From positions 1,537,001-1,601,000 of the forward strand of contig JBBBDQ010000308.1 in assembly GCA_037127315.1 (NCBI GenBank): a DNA stretch of 64,000 bases, in the 5' to 3' direction. Shown piece by piece: positions 29,475-40,045 of this stretch; position 1 is the first letter of the stretch, and each line of letters opens with the position of its first letter. The notes below the pieces were generated by a model. It saw nothing but the letters and a program-made list of their open reading frames with translations. It ran no database searches and was not told where the DNA came from. This stretch comes from Ascarosepion bandense (Eukaryota > Mollusca > Cephalopoda > Sepiida > Sepiidae). A program made the translations under genes and the position numbers.

Positions 29475-29685
29475 AATTAGAATACTCTCAGCTACTGGCG
29501 TGTGTTTACATGTTATATCACGCGCTAAAAGTCTTCTTCTACCGAGCGCCCATAATTTGGTAGAATCGCCGACTGATGTCAATTCGGTCGGGTTTCAATC
29601 CTGACTAAAAGCAATCGGATGTCTAACCGTACTGATAAGCTGTGATACAGCGAAACAGTTCTGTCTGCGGATGACAATATATATA
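29475..29685 (+). mobile_element. Retrozyme-like element, diverged third locus
   Basis: It has the family body (ctactggcgtgtgtttacat, gactgatgtcaattcggtcg) with a B-box-like gtttcaatcctg and ends with a hammerhead and acaatatatata. It diverges clearly from the 13 and 16 kb copies. Only one ribozyme is present. Confidence 0.65.
29627..29670 (+). ncRNA. Hammerhead ribozyme copy with compensatory stem change
   Basis: Stem I is CCGUA/UGCGG, where other copies have CCACA/UGUGG. Position 3 changes from A-U to G-C and position 4 from C-G to U-G, keeping pairing. Core is CUGAUAA (one change), stem II GCUGU-GAU-ACAGC, GAAA intact, and the triplet GUC ends at 29665. Confidence 0.75.
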
Positions 29686-29694
29686 TGCGGTTTA

Positions 29695-29775
29695 ATATAA
29701 ATCTTGCTTTGTGGTAGGGCTCCTCAGTATCGTGTAATGATTAGCAAGCTTGAAGTAGTGAGTTCAATCCTCAGT
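29695..29775 (+). mobile_element. tRNA-like SINE head (candidate)
   Basis: cgtgtaatgattagc resembles an A box and gagttcaatcctc a B box at tRNA-like spacing. There is no acceptor pairing or 3' CCA context, so it is a SINE head or tRNA relic, not a functional tRNA. Confidence 0.4.
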
Positions 29776-30000
29776 TTTTTTGGTCTTGTGCAAAAAAACA
29801 AAAAAACAAAAAAAAACAAAAAACAAATAAACAAAATTTCTAAATAAAATGTTTGGAATGTAGCTTTTTCTTTCCATAACCTTTTAGATTGTAATATTGG
29901 TAACCTTAAGTGAGAGGAGTTTAAAATCTATCCATAAAAAAAAAAAAATTCTTTTTAAAGATTTTTAAGTGGTCTTAAAATTCTGATCAGGAGTGTATGT
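29776..30000. other. Unassigned A-rich DNA
   Basis: Poly-A-like imperfect runs (29795-29840) and AT-rich sequence. Confidence 0.35.
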
Positions 30001-30110
30001 GCAGGTTTGTTTCAGACGGGAAAACTTCCTGGCTCTACACAGAGAACCGACTTTCTTAGCAGCGGATTTAGCTATGGATTCTATATAGTCATTCCACTTG
30101 AGGTTTGTTG
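30001..30110 (-). pseudogene. LINE-A RT C-terminal scrap
   Basis: The minus strand reads SSGMTI, then SREVFPSETNLHIHS, matching LKWNDYIESIA and RARKFFPPESILHIYKS of the 37 kb copy. About 110 bases survive. Confidence 0.6.
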
Positions 30111-30653
30111 TGGCTCAGTGTTTTGCTTTCAGGGAGACGAGCCATGATCCATGCTAATGGGTTAAACAACACGTCTCCGTAAAATCAGTACTGACCACGT
30201 TAAATATCAAGACATGCTAATAAGTAGTCAATGAATTGTATTTTTTTTAGATCGAATGCATTTGGAGGTTAACTTGTCATCGTAGAATTGCAATTTTTGC
30301 AATTTTTGAACAGAATCGTCTGCCACATGTTGATGTACTCTGCTGGGGAATTGAAACACGATTTTTCATGCTAATTTCTCAATCTGTAGAAATGTTCAAG
30401 TGCCTAATTTGTCATTTTTTTTTGCAAATTCAATGCTACTTTGAAGACTCACACTTGCTATAAACACCCAGAATCCCAATCTGCATCTAAGGCTTCTGAT
30501 TCCTACACAGGCGCTTTAAATGCTCTCTCTGCAACCTGTTATGCAAATCCAAGGCAGGTTTGATAACACACATAAGTCACAAACATAAAACTTGATGTTT
30601 TATGTACCAAACGAATCAGTCCCTCATACGTCGAAATCGTAGGAAGAGCCCAT

Positions 30654-30714
<61 letters not shown>

Positions 30715-30889
30715 TTTAAATTTAAATTTATTTTATTTTTCTCATGTATTGTATTAGGACAAATGAATTTATATCTTCGTGTTATGTTGTTTTAATATTC
30801 TTTATTTTAAGTTTTATGAATAATTTTTCTGTTTGTGTATGTGATTTCATTAGTTTTTTTTAAATTCCAAAATATTTAACTTGAAATCA
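30111..30889. other. Mostly unassigned, with a shared repeat and (TA)n
   Basis: 30392-30455 (tgcctaatttgtcatt, ttcaatgctactttgaagac) recurs at 32417-32480. A (TA)n tract covers 30656-30709. No coding signal. Confidence 0.45.
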
Positions 30890-31202
30890 TGTAACCGATG
30901 TCTGCAATTCACTTCTGGACAAAATTTAAAAATTTCTTTCTCTTAACCGTTTCCATTGGTTCTTTCCTCTCTGTATTTTCTCAATTATTTTTCTCTTCAC
31001 TTTCTATTTCTTCTGTATCTTTTCCTTTCCTCTTTCTTTTCCTCTTTCTTTATTTCTCATTTTATTTTCTGATCTTTTCTTCCCTCTTTTTTCCTCTCTT
31101 TCTTGATATCATTTTAGCTCGTACAGAAGAAAAATCCTGAAATAAAAGGAAGTGGTGATTTTTAAAAGATTTTTCAATAAGACGTTTATTACCATAATTA
31201 TT

Positions 31203-31264
31203 AACTAACTGATGAGACATTGTTTTTACAACGTCGAAACAAAATCTACCATTTTGTAGTAGTT
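31203..31264 (+). ncRNA. Hammerhead ribozyme, unit 1
   Basis: Stem I AACUA(A)/(G)UAGUU, core CUGAUGA at 31209-31215, stem II GAC-A-UUGU / ACAA-C-GUC with loop UUUU (31216-31235), GAAA at 31236-31239, stem III ACAAAAU/AUUUUGU with loop CUACC, and triplet GUA ending at 31258. The first stem II pair is G-C where the 22.4 kb copy has A-U. One A-C mismatch in stem II and an A-G at the stem I base. Confidence 0.85.
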
Positions 31265-31285
31265 TGTAGTTTTCACATCTACTAT

Positions 31286-31287
31286 AT

Positions 31288-31343
<56 letters not shown>

Positions 31344-31350
31344 TTCAGAA

Positions 31351-31430
<80 letters not shown>
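31286..31430. repeat. (AAT)n and (TA)n in unit 1
   Basis: Long microsatellite inside the tandem unit. The matching block in unit 2 is at about 31619-31725. The array length is likely polymorphic. Confidence 0.95.
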
Positions 31431-31432
<2 letters not shown>

Positions 31433-31535
31433 TCGTACAAAATATATAGCTCGTACAAAAGAAAAATCCTGAAATAAAAGGAAGTGGTGATTTTTGAAAG
31501 ATTTTTTCAATAAGACGTTTATTACCATAATTATT

Positions 31536-31597
31536 AACTAACTGATGAGACATTGTTTTTACAACGTCGAAACAAAATCTACCATTTTGTAGTAGTT
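31536..31597 (+). ncRNA. Hammerhead ribozyme, unit 2
   Basis: The same 62-base motif as 31203-31264, with CUGAUGA at 31542-31548 and GAAA at 31569-31572. It lies 333 bases downstream in the second tandem unit. Confidence 0.85.
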
Positions 31598-31618
31598 TGT
31601 AGTTTTCACATCTACTAT

Positions 31619-31662
<44 letters not shown>

Positions 31663-31667
31663 CAGAA

Positions 31668-31727
<60 letters not shown>

Positions 31728-31729
<2 letters not shown>

Positions 31730-32042
31730 TGTGAAACCAATAAATTGTAAACGCAATGTCTATTTTATCAGCTTCTTTTCTCGCACTTCTCGCCTGTGGA
31801 ATTCTCTTCCGCATACTTGCTTCCCTGACAGTTACAATTTCCAAGAATTTAAATGTAAAATCAATAGTCATCTTCTGTCTCACTAATTTACATCCTCTCT
31901 CTCATGCTCTTCTACATCCACCCCACTCTTATCGGTACTCTCTTCCTGACATCCTCTTCAACCTCTCACTCCTCATAACATTCCTCCTATCTAACCCCCT
32001 GCACAACAGTGGCAGCAAAATGCCTTGCTGGGGCGACACGAT

Positions 32043-32060
<18 letters not shown>
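31728..32060 (+). mobile_element. LINE-A 3' end
   Basis: Translation includes SASFLALLACGILFRILASL in one frame, the DNA counterpart of SRTSRLWNSLPYTCF, and ends with the tail gtggcagcaaaatgccttgc. (TA)n follows at 32047-32073. It starts right at the end of the family C dimer. Confidence 0.8.
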
Positions 32061-32073
<13 letters not shown>

Positions 32074-32485
32074 TACGCATCTGAATGTAGTTGTCCGTCT
32101 AAAAAATAACCACATCTCTATACACTAAGCTCATATCTGTTCACAAAGTGGGGACCATAAAACATTTAGGACAACTTTACCAATAGAAATTTTCCACTTA
32201 AATGTAATAAAACTCAATCACTCAGGCTTTCAAGCAAAATAGAAACAAGACAATAATTCTCGAATTTTCATGATTTGTTTTTATTATTAACACAATGTTC
32301 AGAAGCTTTTCCATATCATACTACAAAATTTCTAGTATTTAAACCTCGGCGGTATAATTATAAAGATATTCAGCAAAAAACGTACTTCACGTCAAACCAT
32401 CCCACTGATCTATACACACTACTCAAGTGCTTAATTTGTCATTATTTTGGCAAATTCAATGCTACTTTGAAGACTCACACATAAT
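32074..32485. other. Unassigned DNA
   Basis: No coding homology. 32417-32480 is the repeat shared with 30392-30455. Confidence 0.4.
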
Positions 32486-33745
32486 TCTTTCGGGATACAT
32501 AATGAGGCACATTACAAAACTGATCGTCCGAATCCTGATGAATAGAGTGAGAAGCAGAATCAGACCAGAGACAGGACAAGAACAGTGCGGGTTCTTCAAA
32601 GACACTGGAACAAAGAACGCCATACTTATGACTAGGATGCTCTCAGAAAAAGCAATACAAATGAAGAAAGACTTGTACCTATGTTTTATCGATTATGCGA
32701 AGGCGTTCGACAAAATAAGCCTCAAGGAATTGATGGAGAAGCCCAGCAGCCCCAACATATTTGAGAAAGACATTAGAGTAATCAAGAATCTCTACTGGCA
32801 GCAAACTGCCTGCATACGGACAGGTAACAAATTCAGCAGATATATAAAGATAGAAGGGAGCGTAAGACAAAGATGTGTCTTTTCACCGGATCTATTCAAC
32901 TTGTAGAGCGAGACTATTCTGAGGACCCTAGATGTTATGCTAGGATTTGTCATCAGAAACCACAATTTGAACAAAATAAGGTACGCAGATAATACAGCGC
33001 TGATACAAATAAATTGCAAGAAAGCCGAATGCATGGTCATCATCAAAAAGAGCAGCTCAAAAAGCCAATTACAGGTGGGGGAGTCAAGCAGGTAAAAAAA
33101 TTTAAATATCTGGGAAGTGTTCTAACAGAAGACAGAAAGAGCAACACAGAGATTCGAAGGCTAGAAACAAAAAAAAAAACAAAAAAAAAGGAAAAAAAAG
33201 AGTACTGGATTGCTATGGGATGTCAATTCTTCAATATGGCAGTGAATGTTGGACAATATCATCAAAGATGAAGGAAAACAAAGAAGAGAGTACTGGATTG
33301 CTATGTGATGTCAGTTCTTCAATATGGCAGTGAAAGCTGGACAATACCATCAAAGATGAACGAAAAACTTGAAGCAACTGAAATGTGGTTCTGCCGAAGG
33401 ATTCTGCGGATATCATGGATTGAGCATGTGAGCAATAATGAGGTTTTGGAAAGGATGAAAACGAAAAGGAAATTAATACTGAACATCCGGAAAAGACAGC
33501 TAAAGTTCCTGGGACATGCAATGAGGAAGGAGGGCTTGGAGAACCTGATACTAACAGACCAGGTAGAGGGAAAAGGGACAGAGGAAAGCAGCAGATAACA
33601 TATTTGAAGAGTCTGAGCAGGTGGATGACAGAACGGGGGCTGAGAGACGTTACAAGAGAAAGCGACCAGGGATAGAGAGACGTGGAAAGCCATAATCGCC
33701 TACGTCCTGAAAGAACAAGGCAAGAAGAATTCCTCACCTCTCCAA
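32486..33745 (+). pseudogene. RTE-like LINE copy with RT domain, 5' truncated
   Basis: The first frame (to 32906) reads MRHITKLIVRILMNRVRSRI, EQCGFFKDTGTKNAILMTRM, LYLCFIDYAKAFDK (motif A) and GSVRQRCVFSPDLFNL (motif B). In the next frame near 32980-33000 it reads NKIRYADNTALI: the catalytic YADD is YADN. Then KQVKKFKYLGSVLTEDRKSN, two copies of LDCYVMSVLQYGSESWTI-type sequence with an A-rich patch, MWFCRRILRISWIEHVSNNE, RQLKFLGHAMRKEGLENL and the 3' end near 33720. RTE-like by its C-terminal signature. Frameshifts and the Asp to Asn change make it inactive. Confidence 0.85.
33190..33375 (+). repeat. Two-unit 88-bp duplication in RTE coding sequence
   Basis: gagtactggattgctatg occurs at about 33200 and 33288. 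The joint ggaaaacaaagaagagagta is the same as in the 10.7-12.4 kb and 41.0-41.5 kb arrays. Confidence 0.85.
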
Positions 33746-33871
33746 AGGGTAATAAACCCCGATGCCAAGTCTGTAGGCTTATCATCACTGGTAGCAATTT
33801 CACACCCCCTCCAGCACTCACGTAATTTTCAAACCACCGGCTCTGTATTGTGACAGATCAAATCTTATATA

Positions 33872-34499
33872 CAGTGGTACCTGTTGTATGCGACCATCCC
33901 TACTGCCATCAAAACTGGTCGCATACGGCAGGTGGTCGCTCATTAAAGACACGTGGCCTATCTTTCCCTTCGATCGTATATTTCACTCTCCAGAATATTT
34001 TAGTATTTTACCATGTAATCTGGTAATAAATATTTTTAGTATTTTACCATGTAATCTGGTAATAAATAATCTGGTAATTTTTACCATGTAATCTGGTAAT
34101 AAATAATCTGGTAATTTTTACCATGTAATCTGGTAATAAATAAATGAGAACATAAGATGGTCTAACTTTGAAAATTATTCAGCATAATTATTTTTTAACA
34201 TTATAAACATATTTACAACAGTTAATAAAAGAAATAAAAAATATTTATTCACACTGGTGTAGGCTTAAAAAGATCAGTTATTGCAGTCTGTGTGGTATTT
34301 TTTTCTTTTTGTTTTTGTAATGTGACCACTTCGATTGTAATTGATGTTGGCATTTATATAAAATCTGTACGTTGGAAAAGTTCGCGATAAATTTTCAAAG
34401 AAGTGAGTGAAAGTAAAAGAAAATCTGTGATAATATATAGAACAATAAACAAGCATACAAGAAAAAAATGACAAAGATCAGGGTAGAGAAAGAGAGAGA

Positions 34500-34532
<33 letters not shown>

Positions 34533-34851
34533 TAAAACGATTGAGAAAAAATAAAGATAATGAAAGAGATAAACACTGAAAATTTAAATTTAACATAGAT
34601 GTGATTTTTCTCCTACGCCCGAATTTATCCAAGTTAGTACAGAAACCGACAAATCTCTTGGTCTTGTCAAATGTAATAAGTACATGTTAATGCAAGACAG
34701 CCGCCGTTTGGCCACCGCTATTTCAACAAATAATAAAAAAATTGACACTTTACTACAATAACAACATTAGCAAATCGTCCGTGCATAGAAAAACGGTCGT
34801 TAATAATAAGTGGTCGCTGACGACGGGGGTCGCATACACCAGGTTCCACTG
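33872..34851. mobile_element. Non-autonomous DNA transposon, pogo/Tigger-like ends
   Basis: The left end cagtggtacctgttgtatgc and right end tcgcatacaccaggttccac-tg are inverted repeats of about 25 bases flanked by TA. Subterminal ggtcgc motifs repeat on both sides (33924, 33945 and 34812). It is 980 bases long with no transposase-like ORF. Internal content includes a short tandem repeat (34000-34145) and (GA)n (34490-34535). CAGTGG termini and TA duplication suggest the pogo/Tigger branch of Tc1/mariner. Confidence 0.75.
34000..34145. repeat. Short tandem repeats of taccatgtaatctgg type
   Basis: ttttaccatgtaatctggta with spacers repeats four to five times inside the TIR element. Confidence 0.85.
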
Positions 34852-35289
34852 TATTTATTTTTCTTCCACAAATGAAAAAAAAAAGAAAATTATTTTGGAG
34901 AAATTGGACAAGAATTCCATCTTCAATAACCATAAAAACCACCAGCGACGACAACAAAAACTTTCTTGTCGCTTCACACATCAGCCAACCGTTTCATAGC
35001 ATTGATGATATCAGATTCGTGCTTTTAGAGTGACCATTCAACAGCCGACACGAAAGACGCAGGGTAAATTTATTTTCAAAATAAATTCACACACTGGGGA
35101 GTTAAACAGAGATATGGGTTTAGAGTATAATTTCCACAGTAAGACCACAAACCAACAATAAAAAGCAACATTATTCGGGGGAATAGTGCCAGTTTGTTCA
35201 TTTCTCGTCTCGGGTCCGGAAATTCCGATTTTAAAATCTTTCTCTTCTTGCTTCAATTTAGTCAAAAGTTTTACCGATTATATATATGA
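34852..35289. other. Unassigned DNA
   Basis: No recognised feature. Confidence 0.35.
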
Positions 35290-35440
35290 TATATGAAAAA
35301 GTTATTTTTTTATATTTACGAATTCGCGCATAAATTCATCCTGCTTCCCCATCTTTTACATATATTTGAAGACTTTGAATAATTGGCACGTCTTTCTCAA
35401 TAATAGTCAACCGATTATCTCCTGATAAAAAATAATCAAT
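35290..35440 (+). repeat. Dispersed repeat shared with 39900-40045
   Basis: Segments tatttacgaattcgcgcata and ataattggcacgtctttctc and tattatctcctgataaaaa-like appear in the same order and orientation at 39900-40045. Class unknown. Confidence 0.6.
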
Positions 35441-35499
35441 CATTTTGCCAATATTAGTATCATTTTGTTGGCATTTTATTTCTTAAATTTTATTAACAA

Positions 35500-36022
35500 T
35501 TCAGTCAGTCAGTTAAGTGTCATACGTGATACACGCTTTGGGCGATCATGTCTCAAAAGAGACACGACTGACTGGGCAAAATATTATCCTGCAGTAGCTT
35601 GGCATTGCTTTCTGCGGTAGACTCGTTGCCAGCCAAAGCTAAAGAACCCAACCTGTCCTGTTATTTGACTCATAACTAGAGGGAGTAGAGATGTATTATA
35701 TTATTAAGTAGTAATTAGTGGGGGATCAGTTTATTGCTTCATAACAATAGAAAACCGATCCCCCACTTTATGCCCAGTAGAAGATTTAATCATGTCTCCA
35801 ACGATTATATTCAGTCAGTCAGTTAAGTGCTATACGTAATACACGCGTTAGGCAATCATGTCTTGAAAGAGATTAGACTGACTGGGCAGAAGATTATCCC
35901 GCAGTAAGTTGCCATTGCTTTCTGCGGTTGACTGGTTGCCAGCCAAAGCTATAGAGCCCAATCTGTCCTATTATTTAATCCATAACTGGAGGGAAGAGAC
36001 GGATTAATACCTTTCGCAAGGG
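35500..36022 (-). mobile_element. Composite: S1 SINE, foldback insert, S1 SINE (reverse copy)
   Basis: This is the reverse complement of the 6484-7088 arrangement: S1 (about 35500-35690), insert with arms agtgggggatcagttt (35717-35732) and aaaccgatcccccact (35752-35767), then S1 (about 35810-36022). Flanking insert pieces such as agaagatttaatcatgtctc also match 6785-6815. Confidence 0.75.
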
Positions 36023-36039
36023 TAATTGTTTTCGTTTCA

Positions 36040-36395
36040 ATCATGTATGCATATATACATTTATACTATTCCCCCACTGGAGGAGATGTGACACAAGGTC
36101 GGTTTTTAACGTGGGGAGCCCGGACGCGTACGAACGGGTGAAGGAACAAAACTTTCCAAGTCCCCGCAACCGCCGATGAAGAGTTCCTGGTCCACCCCTC
36201 TTTTCAATGGAGTGGCGCGGCCTCGGGACACTGTTCCACGGGACCGGGCATCTACACATTATATTTTTTTATCTGATGCATCTCTGTCCTCGGACAGAGC
36301 TACAGCTGATCTTCGAGTACAGAGACGCAACTGAATGATATTTGGTCCCTACCCGATACAAAAATGCGCCAGACAAGTGTATGTATGTATGTATG
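36040..36395. other. Unassigned, GC-richer DNA
   Basis: 36085-36260 is clearly less AT-rich than the surroundings (gagcccggacgcgtacg, gtggcgcggcctcgggac). A short palindrome-like ctgtcctcggacagagc sits at about 36283-36300. No known family recognised. Confidence 0.4.
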
Positions 36396-36508
36396 TGTGC
36401 GTAGCGTAGTGGTTGGAACGTTCGCTTTCTGACCATGAAGCCCGGGTTCGAGTCTCACCATGGTGGATTTGTCAGAAAGGTGACTAACCCTTAGACCCCG
36501 CCAATTAC
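36396..36508 (+). mobile_element. tRNA-derived SINE head (second type)
   Basis: gcgtagtggttggaacg is a good A box and gggttcgagtctc a good B box, with tRNA-like spacing and an anticodon-arm-like middle. The 3' part passes into a LINE-A RT at about 36510. No poly-A tail or clear tRNA acceptor pairing, so SINE head is preferred over a tRNA gene. Confidence 0.55.
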
Positions 36509-36509
36509 C

Positions 36510-37865
36510 GTACATACACCGGGCACTTGACAAGAATGGCGAAGCCCGAACCGTTGCCTTGGATATCTCCAAAGCGTTCGACAGGGTCTGGCACGCTGGC
36601 CTCTTGTGCAAACTGCAGAGCTATGGGTAACTGGACATCTGTTTGACCTCATCCAGTCATTCCTCTCTAACCGCACATTGAAGGTAGTATTAAATGGGCA
36701 TGCCTCCCAAAACTACCATACGAACGCGGGCGTCCCTCAAGGTTCTATCCTAGGTCCCACGCTCTTTCTGGTGTATATTAATGATCTCCCCGTCGCCATT
36801 AGATCCCAAGTAGGCATGTACGCCGATGACACAACAATCTACTCTCGCATCGATCAAAAACTAGGTGTGGGCGACAAAGCGAACCTCGCTGTCGTGCTTG
36901 AAAAGGACCTCCAATCCGTAGTGGCCTGGGGTAGGAAATGGCTAGTAAATTTCAATGCTTCTAAAACGAAGGTGTTATCAACCAACCACCATAGATAATC
37001 GCATCTACCTCCCATTAGCATGGGACAGGCTAGCCTCCCAGAGAGTAAAATACTACGCCTCCTTGGCCTTACACTTTCGGTGGACCTCAAATGGAATGAC
37101 TATATCGAATCCATTGCCAAATCTGCCACTATGAAAGTCGGCTCTCTGTGCAGGGCCCGGAAGTTTTTCCCACCTGAATCTATTCTGCACATATACAAAT
37201 CTACCATCCGCCCGTGTATTGAATATTGCTGCCACATCTGGTCGGGTGCCCCTGCTGCTCTCCTTGGGCTTCTTGACAAAATACAAAGGAGGATCTGTAA
37301 CGTGGTTGATACTGACTTGGCAGACCGGCTGCAACCACTCTCTCACCGGCATGATGTGGCTTCCTTGTGCCTCTTCTACAAGTACTTTCATGGTTTCTGC
37401 TCCGATGAACTTAGAGCAATGGTGCCGCCTAAGCAGGAAATTACACGAGATACTAGATTAGCAACTAGGTCCCACCCTTTTATAGTTAAACAGATAAGAT
37501 GTAACCGTAAATTCTACTCCAACAGCTTCTTTTCCTGCACTTCCCGCCTGTGGAACTCCCTTCCACAAGTCTGCTTTCCCGATAGCTACAATCTCCAGGT
37601 GTTTAAATGTAGGGTCAATAGACACCTCCTATCACACTAACTCCCAACTATTCTCACAACACTCTCATCTACCCAACCCTCATTCTCGGTATCCTTACCC
37701 GCCTATCACCGACCCTCTGACATTTCCTATATTTAACCATTCTCGGTATCCCTACCCGCCTATCACCCACCCTCTGACATTTCCTATATTTAATCATCCT
37801 TTCTCCACTCTATGTAGCCCCCTGCGCAGTAGTGGCAGTGAGATGCATTGCTCGGGGTGAAACTC
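36510..37865 (+). pseudogene. LINE-A reverse transcriptase and C-terminus, 5' truncated
   Basis: Motif A reads VALDISKAFDRVWHAG (36553-36600). A frameshift near 36605 precedes the longer frame, which holds FLSNRTLKVVLNG, AGVPQGSILGPTLFLVYIND (motif B) and YADDTTIYS (YADD at 36819-36830, both Asp kept). A single TAA (36996-36998) separates this from 37020-37640 in the same frame: LGLTLSVDLKWNDYIESIAK, LLDKIQRRICNVVDTDLADR, RLWNSLPQVCFPDSYNLQVF, KCRVNRHLLSH. The 3' tail ends at gcattgctcggggtgaaa. It resembles Jockey/CR1-like non-LTR RTs. One frameshift and one stop separate it from an open frame. Confidence 0.88.
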
Positions 37866-38200
37866 TTATAAAAACAAAAAAACAAAATGATGTTATCGTT
37901 CTGGAGGCGACCCAAGCATGCGTCACATTTGGAAAGTGCCTGAAATTGGGTAGACGGCTCTTTTTGAGACACGAAGTGACAAGTCATGTGTTTGAGCGCC
38001 CTTGCGTTGTTCAGACTGGTGTGCACACTAGACAACGCGCTTTTTTCCCGGAAACTGTAACTTAGCATATTTGTAGTATAAACCAGAGGTAGGCTCTGTG
38101 GATTTGAACAAACCCAAGTGTTCCTGAACAGCCGTCTTCAATAGAGATTAGCCGTGTCGACATAGTAGGCGGGTATCCTCGAATACCATTAATCAGCCAT
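37866..38200. other. Unassigned DNA
   Basis: No recognised feature. A (TA)n run lies at 38206-38232. Confidence 0.35.
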
Positions 38201-38375
38201 TACGTATATATATATATATATATATATATATAATCAAAGTGGGAATTCGTGATATAATTTGACATTCTTTATCAAAATGTTCAACATTGTTCAGGTATGA
38301 GAATAGATATTTTGGAAAAAATCTGTGAGTAAATTGCACATATTGCATATTTTTATTTCGGTCAGGTTATAAGTA

Positions 38376-38417
38376 CCTATCTATCTATCTATCTATCTAT
38401 CTATCCCAATCTCTTCA

Positions 38418-38478
<61 letters not shown>

Positions 38479-38490
38479 CCAATCTCTTCA

Positions 38491-38530
<40 letters not shown>
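38376..38530. repeat. (TATC)n with cccaatctcttcac spacers
   Basis: Blocks of TATC repeats are separated twice by the same 14-base spacer, a pattern like the larger block at 39.2 kb. Confidence 0.95.
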
Positions 38531-38569
38531 GATTAGTTAGGATCAAATACAGATCAAATATGGATCGGA

Positions 38570-39150
38570 ATATGACACAGTGATAAGATAAAGAATAAAT
38601 AGGGGTCCTGGGTATGACGGTAAACTGCATCCGGCAGCAAGGCCTCTGAATGGGAGGTTGTGAGGTGCATGGAAACACCTTTCAATTGCTGTTGTTCTCA
38701 GGTTCACCATGACCCGAAGTGGTAGCACTTGTTAGGGTTCCAGCTATAGGCAAATAGTTAACCCCCAAACTGGGATCAAACATTATGAAAGTATAAAAAT
38801 AGACTGTTATAAATATATATATATATATAAACAATAGACTTTTATAAAAAAATATACATTTTTGAAGAAAAAATATTACCAACAATACATTTTTAAAGAA
38901 AAAATTATTACCATAACACATGTTTGAAGGAAAAAAAATATTCTCAGCAAAACATATTTGAATACAAAACTAGAAGACATTTTCATTTTTCTAAAATACG
39001 AAATAATAAAAACAAAAAATTTCTATTAAAATCTGATTAAATCAACTTTCTCACTATAACCGAACATTGAAAAAAATACCTTAAAATCCCACCTTTTTGG
39101 CATTAAATAACCCACAGAGGTGTTGATATGTAGTTCGAGAAAACTCTCAA
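38570..39150. repeat. Repeat X, longer copy
   Basis: It shares gtggtagcacttgttagg, ccagctataggcaaatagtt and cattaaataacccacagagg with 26561-26870. The upstream 38595-38700 (gcatccggcagcaaggcctc) is specific to this copy. 38850-38945 holds a local 45-base imperfect repeat (tttgaagaaaaaatatta type). Confidence 0.55.
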
Positions 39151-39222
39151 ACTCAAAGAATAAATAGGAAACGTTTATAAACCTAACGTTTGGCTTTTAT
39201 TAAAGCTTAATAATGGAGCTTC

Positions 39223-39223
<1 letters not shown>

Positions 39224-39262
<39 letters not shown>

Positions 39263-39271
39263 AGCCTGTTC

Positions 39272-39327
<56 letters not shown>

Positions 39328-39336
39328 AGCCTGTTC

Positions 39337-39380
<44 letters not shown>

Positions 39381-39389
39381 AGCCTGTTC

Positions 39390-39461
<72 letters not shown>

Positions 39462-39470
39462 AGCCTGTTC

Positions 39471-39518
<48 letters not shown>

Positions 39519-39527
39519 AGCCTGTTC

Positions 39528-39587
<60 letters not shown>

Positions 39588-39596
39588 AGCCTGTTC

Positions 39597-39646
<50 letters not shown>

Positions 39647-39653
39647 CTAATTC

Positions 39654-39717
<64 letters not shown>

Positions 39718-39726
39718 AGCCTGTTA

Positions 39727-39786
<60 letters not shown>

Positions 39787-39795
39787 AGCCTGTTC

Positions 39796-39844
<49 letters not shown>

Positions 39845-39845
39845 G
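39224..39845. repeat. (TATC)n blocks with recurring aagcctgttcatta spacer
   Basis: At least nine TATC blocks of different length (about 30-70 bases) are separated by the same 14-mer aagcctgttcatta or a variant (cctaattcatta, aagcctgttaatta). This is a compound higher-order microsatellite. Confidence 0.95.
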
Positions 39846-39899
39846 TAGATGCCTGTTTGTCTCCCTCTTTGTATATTTACGTATAGCTCTAATATATAT

Positions 39900-40045
39900 A
39901 TATGTAAAATTTATTTTCTTACATTTACGAATTCACGCATAAGTACGTCATACTTCACTATCTTTTACTTATATTTGAAGAATTTGGATAATTGGCACGT
40001 CTTTCTCAATAATAGTTAACCTATTATCTCCTGATAAAAACCAAA
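39900..40045 (+). repeat. Dispersed repeat shared with 35290-35440
   Basis: Same segments in the same order, about 80 percent alike by eye. Confidence 0.6.

Larger units (their letters stand above)
30890..31725 (+). mobile_element. Hammerhead-bearing repeat (family C), tandem dimer
   Basis: A pyrimidine-rich leader (30930-31110) matches the 22.3 kb copy. Two direct units follow, starting tagctcgtacagaagaaaaa (about 31112) and tagctcgtacaaaagaaaaa (about 31447). Each has a complete hammerhead, an (AAT)n block and a (TA)n block. Ribozyme-to-ribozyme distance is 333 bases. Cleavage at both sites would release a 333-nt RNA suited to circularisation, as proposed for metazoan retrozymes. No ORF. 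Confidence 0.75.

Noticed and set aside
36396..36480. Functional tRNA gene
   Set aside because: Box A and B are good, but acceptor and D-arm pairing are not convincing and the sequence continues as a SINE or LINE. Treated as a SINE head.
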